Part shown: one piece after another, positions 63,414-64,000 of the stretch
Layout of the letters: every line of letters starts with the position of its first letter
How positions within the stretch are numbered: the stretch's first letter is position 1
Source: Candidatus Kapaibacterium sp.
GTDB lineage: Bacteria; Bacteroidota; Ignavibacteria; Kapaibacteriales; UBA2268
NCBI GenBank assembly: GCA_938031175.1
Contig: CALHGZ010000005.1
Coordinates: 124,001-188,000 of the forward strand
Direction: 5' to 3'
Length of the DNA stretch: 64,000 nucleotides
Made by a program: the position numbers and the translations under genes
Notes under the pieces: model-generated
The model's input: the letters and a program-made list of their open reading frames with translations, nothing else
What the model was told of the DNA's origin: nothing
The model's database searches: none

Positions 63414-64000
63414 ATGAACATTATTATAAGATTTTCCACAATACTAATCTTGTTTTTATCCCCTTTTATTTTAATTGCGCAAAGCAGTAATAATGGTACC
63501 ATAACCGGTAAACTTGTTGACCAGGAGACTGGCGAAGCACTCAGAAGTGGAACAGTTCAAATTGTCGGAACTAAAAAAGGTGCTTATAGTGATGTTAAAG
63601 GTGAATTTAGAATAAGAGACATAGCTCCCGGAACATATACATTACGCATATCATATATAGGTTACAATTCTAAGGAATTAACAAATGTAGTAATAAATCC
63701 AGGTTCAACAACTAATTTAGGTATAATATTATTAGAATCATCAGTAAAAAAGACCCAAGAAGTAGTTATTGAAGCCCAAAGAACGAACGATAACGAAGCA
63801 GCAATTTTAGCAATTAGAAAAAATGCTATCCAGGTAAGTGATGGAATAAGTCAGGAAGAAATTAAACGATTACCTGATTCTGATGCTGGTCAATCACTCA
63901 AAAGAGTGTCAGGTGTAACATTATTAAACGATAAATTTGTATTTGTGCGTGGTGTAAGCGAACGTTACAGCAATACTTTATTAAATGGAACATCACTTGC
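63414..64000 (+). CDS. TonB-dependent receptor, N-terminal part (runs off the window)
   Basis: A reading frame open to the window end (195 codons). The signal peptide (about 1-22) ends LIAQ. A carboxypeptidase-regulatory-like domain follows (GTITGKLVDQETGEALRSGT, then YSDVKGEFRIRDIAPGTYTLRISYIGY). The TonB plug domain begins ISQEEIKRLPDSDAGQSLKRVSGV in two parts, with KFVFVRGVSERYSNTLLNG. Such receptors import siderophores, vitamins or glycans through the outer membrane with TonB energy. The substrate is unknown, and I saw no obvious TonB box in the visible part. An ATG at 63378 is in frame and would add 12 residues; I prefer 63414 because it starts the signal peptide directly. Confidence 0.9.
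   Translation, partial: MNIIIRFSTILILFLSPFILIAQSSNNGTITGKLVDQETGEALRSGTVQIVGTKKGAYSDVKGEFRIRDIAPGTYTLRISYIGYNSKELTNVVINPGSTTNLGIILLESSVKKTQEVVIEAQRTNDNEAAILAIRKNAIQVSDGISQEEIKRLPDSDAGQSLKRVSGVTLLNDKFVFVRGVSERYSNTLLNGTSL

Overview
The window is an AT-rich, gene-dense chromosomal segment from a Gram-negative bacterium of the Bacteroidota/Chlorobiota (FCB) group, most likely a deep-branching lineage such as Ignavibacteria or Kapabacteria. The evidence is an LpxC-FabZ fusion, a type IX secretion (T9SS) PorU/PorV pair, a TonB receptor with a carboxypeptidase-regulatory-like N-terminus, and TAnnTTTG promoter boxes. The placement is inferred from gene content and gene architecture; no phylogeny was run. 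I saw no insertion sequence, prophage or CRISPR array.

Layout. (1) 1-11939, mostly minus strand: a HAD phosphatase fragment and ssb, then a long envelope-biogenesis run: a sugar-phosphate transferase, lpxA, lpxC-fabZ, lpxD, two Skp/OmpH chaperones, bamA, uppS and a short-chain dehydrogenase. (2) 12057-19548, plus strand: a tyrosine/homogentisate catabolic operon (4-hydroxyphenylpyruvate dioxygenase, homogentisate dioxygenase, aminotransferase, fumarylacetoacetase-family protein, flavin-reductase-like protein, acetoacetyl-CoA synthetase). (3) 19560-25812, plus strand: xthA, then two CHASE2 membrane proteins and three tandem FecR-like periplasmic proteins, which look like an uncharacterised envelope-sensing module. 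(4) 25809-31971, minus strand: a tightly packed run with a GNAT-like protein, an AAC(3)-like acetyltransferase, a polysaccharide deacetylase, KASIII, ACP and SDR, followed by purD and a DCC-family protein. This looks like an acyl/sugar modification cassette. (5) 32206-50522: an orphan multi-PAS/GAF histidine kinase, recA-recX, a PD40-OmpA protein, a GH57 glycosidase, an aldehyde dehydrogenase, alaS, several small genes and lpdA. (6) 50605-56111: tRNA-Gly, then porU and porV of the T9SS. (7) 56237-63210: a receiver-only response regulator and, downstream of it, two unfamiliar secreted proteins, a PapD-like chaperone and an usher-like outer-membrane protein fused to a C-terminal OmpA domain. (8) 63414-64000: the start of a TonB-dependent receptor.

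The most interesting part is region 7. It reads as a chaperone-usher-like surface-fibre system with an unusual usher-OmpA fusion. Two nearly identical 32-bp palindromic elements lie upstream of the response regulator and of the secreted-protein operon. Each palindrome ends exactly 20 bp before a TAnnTTTG box, which suggests that one activator drives both transcripts. The CHASE2/FecR module in region 3 is the second candidate for an undescribed system.
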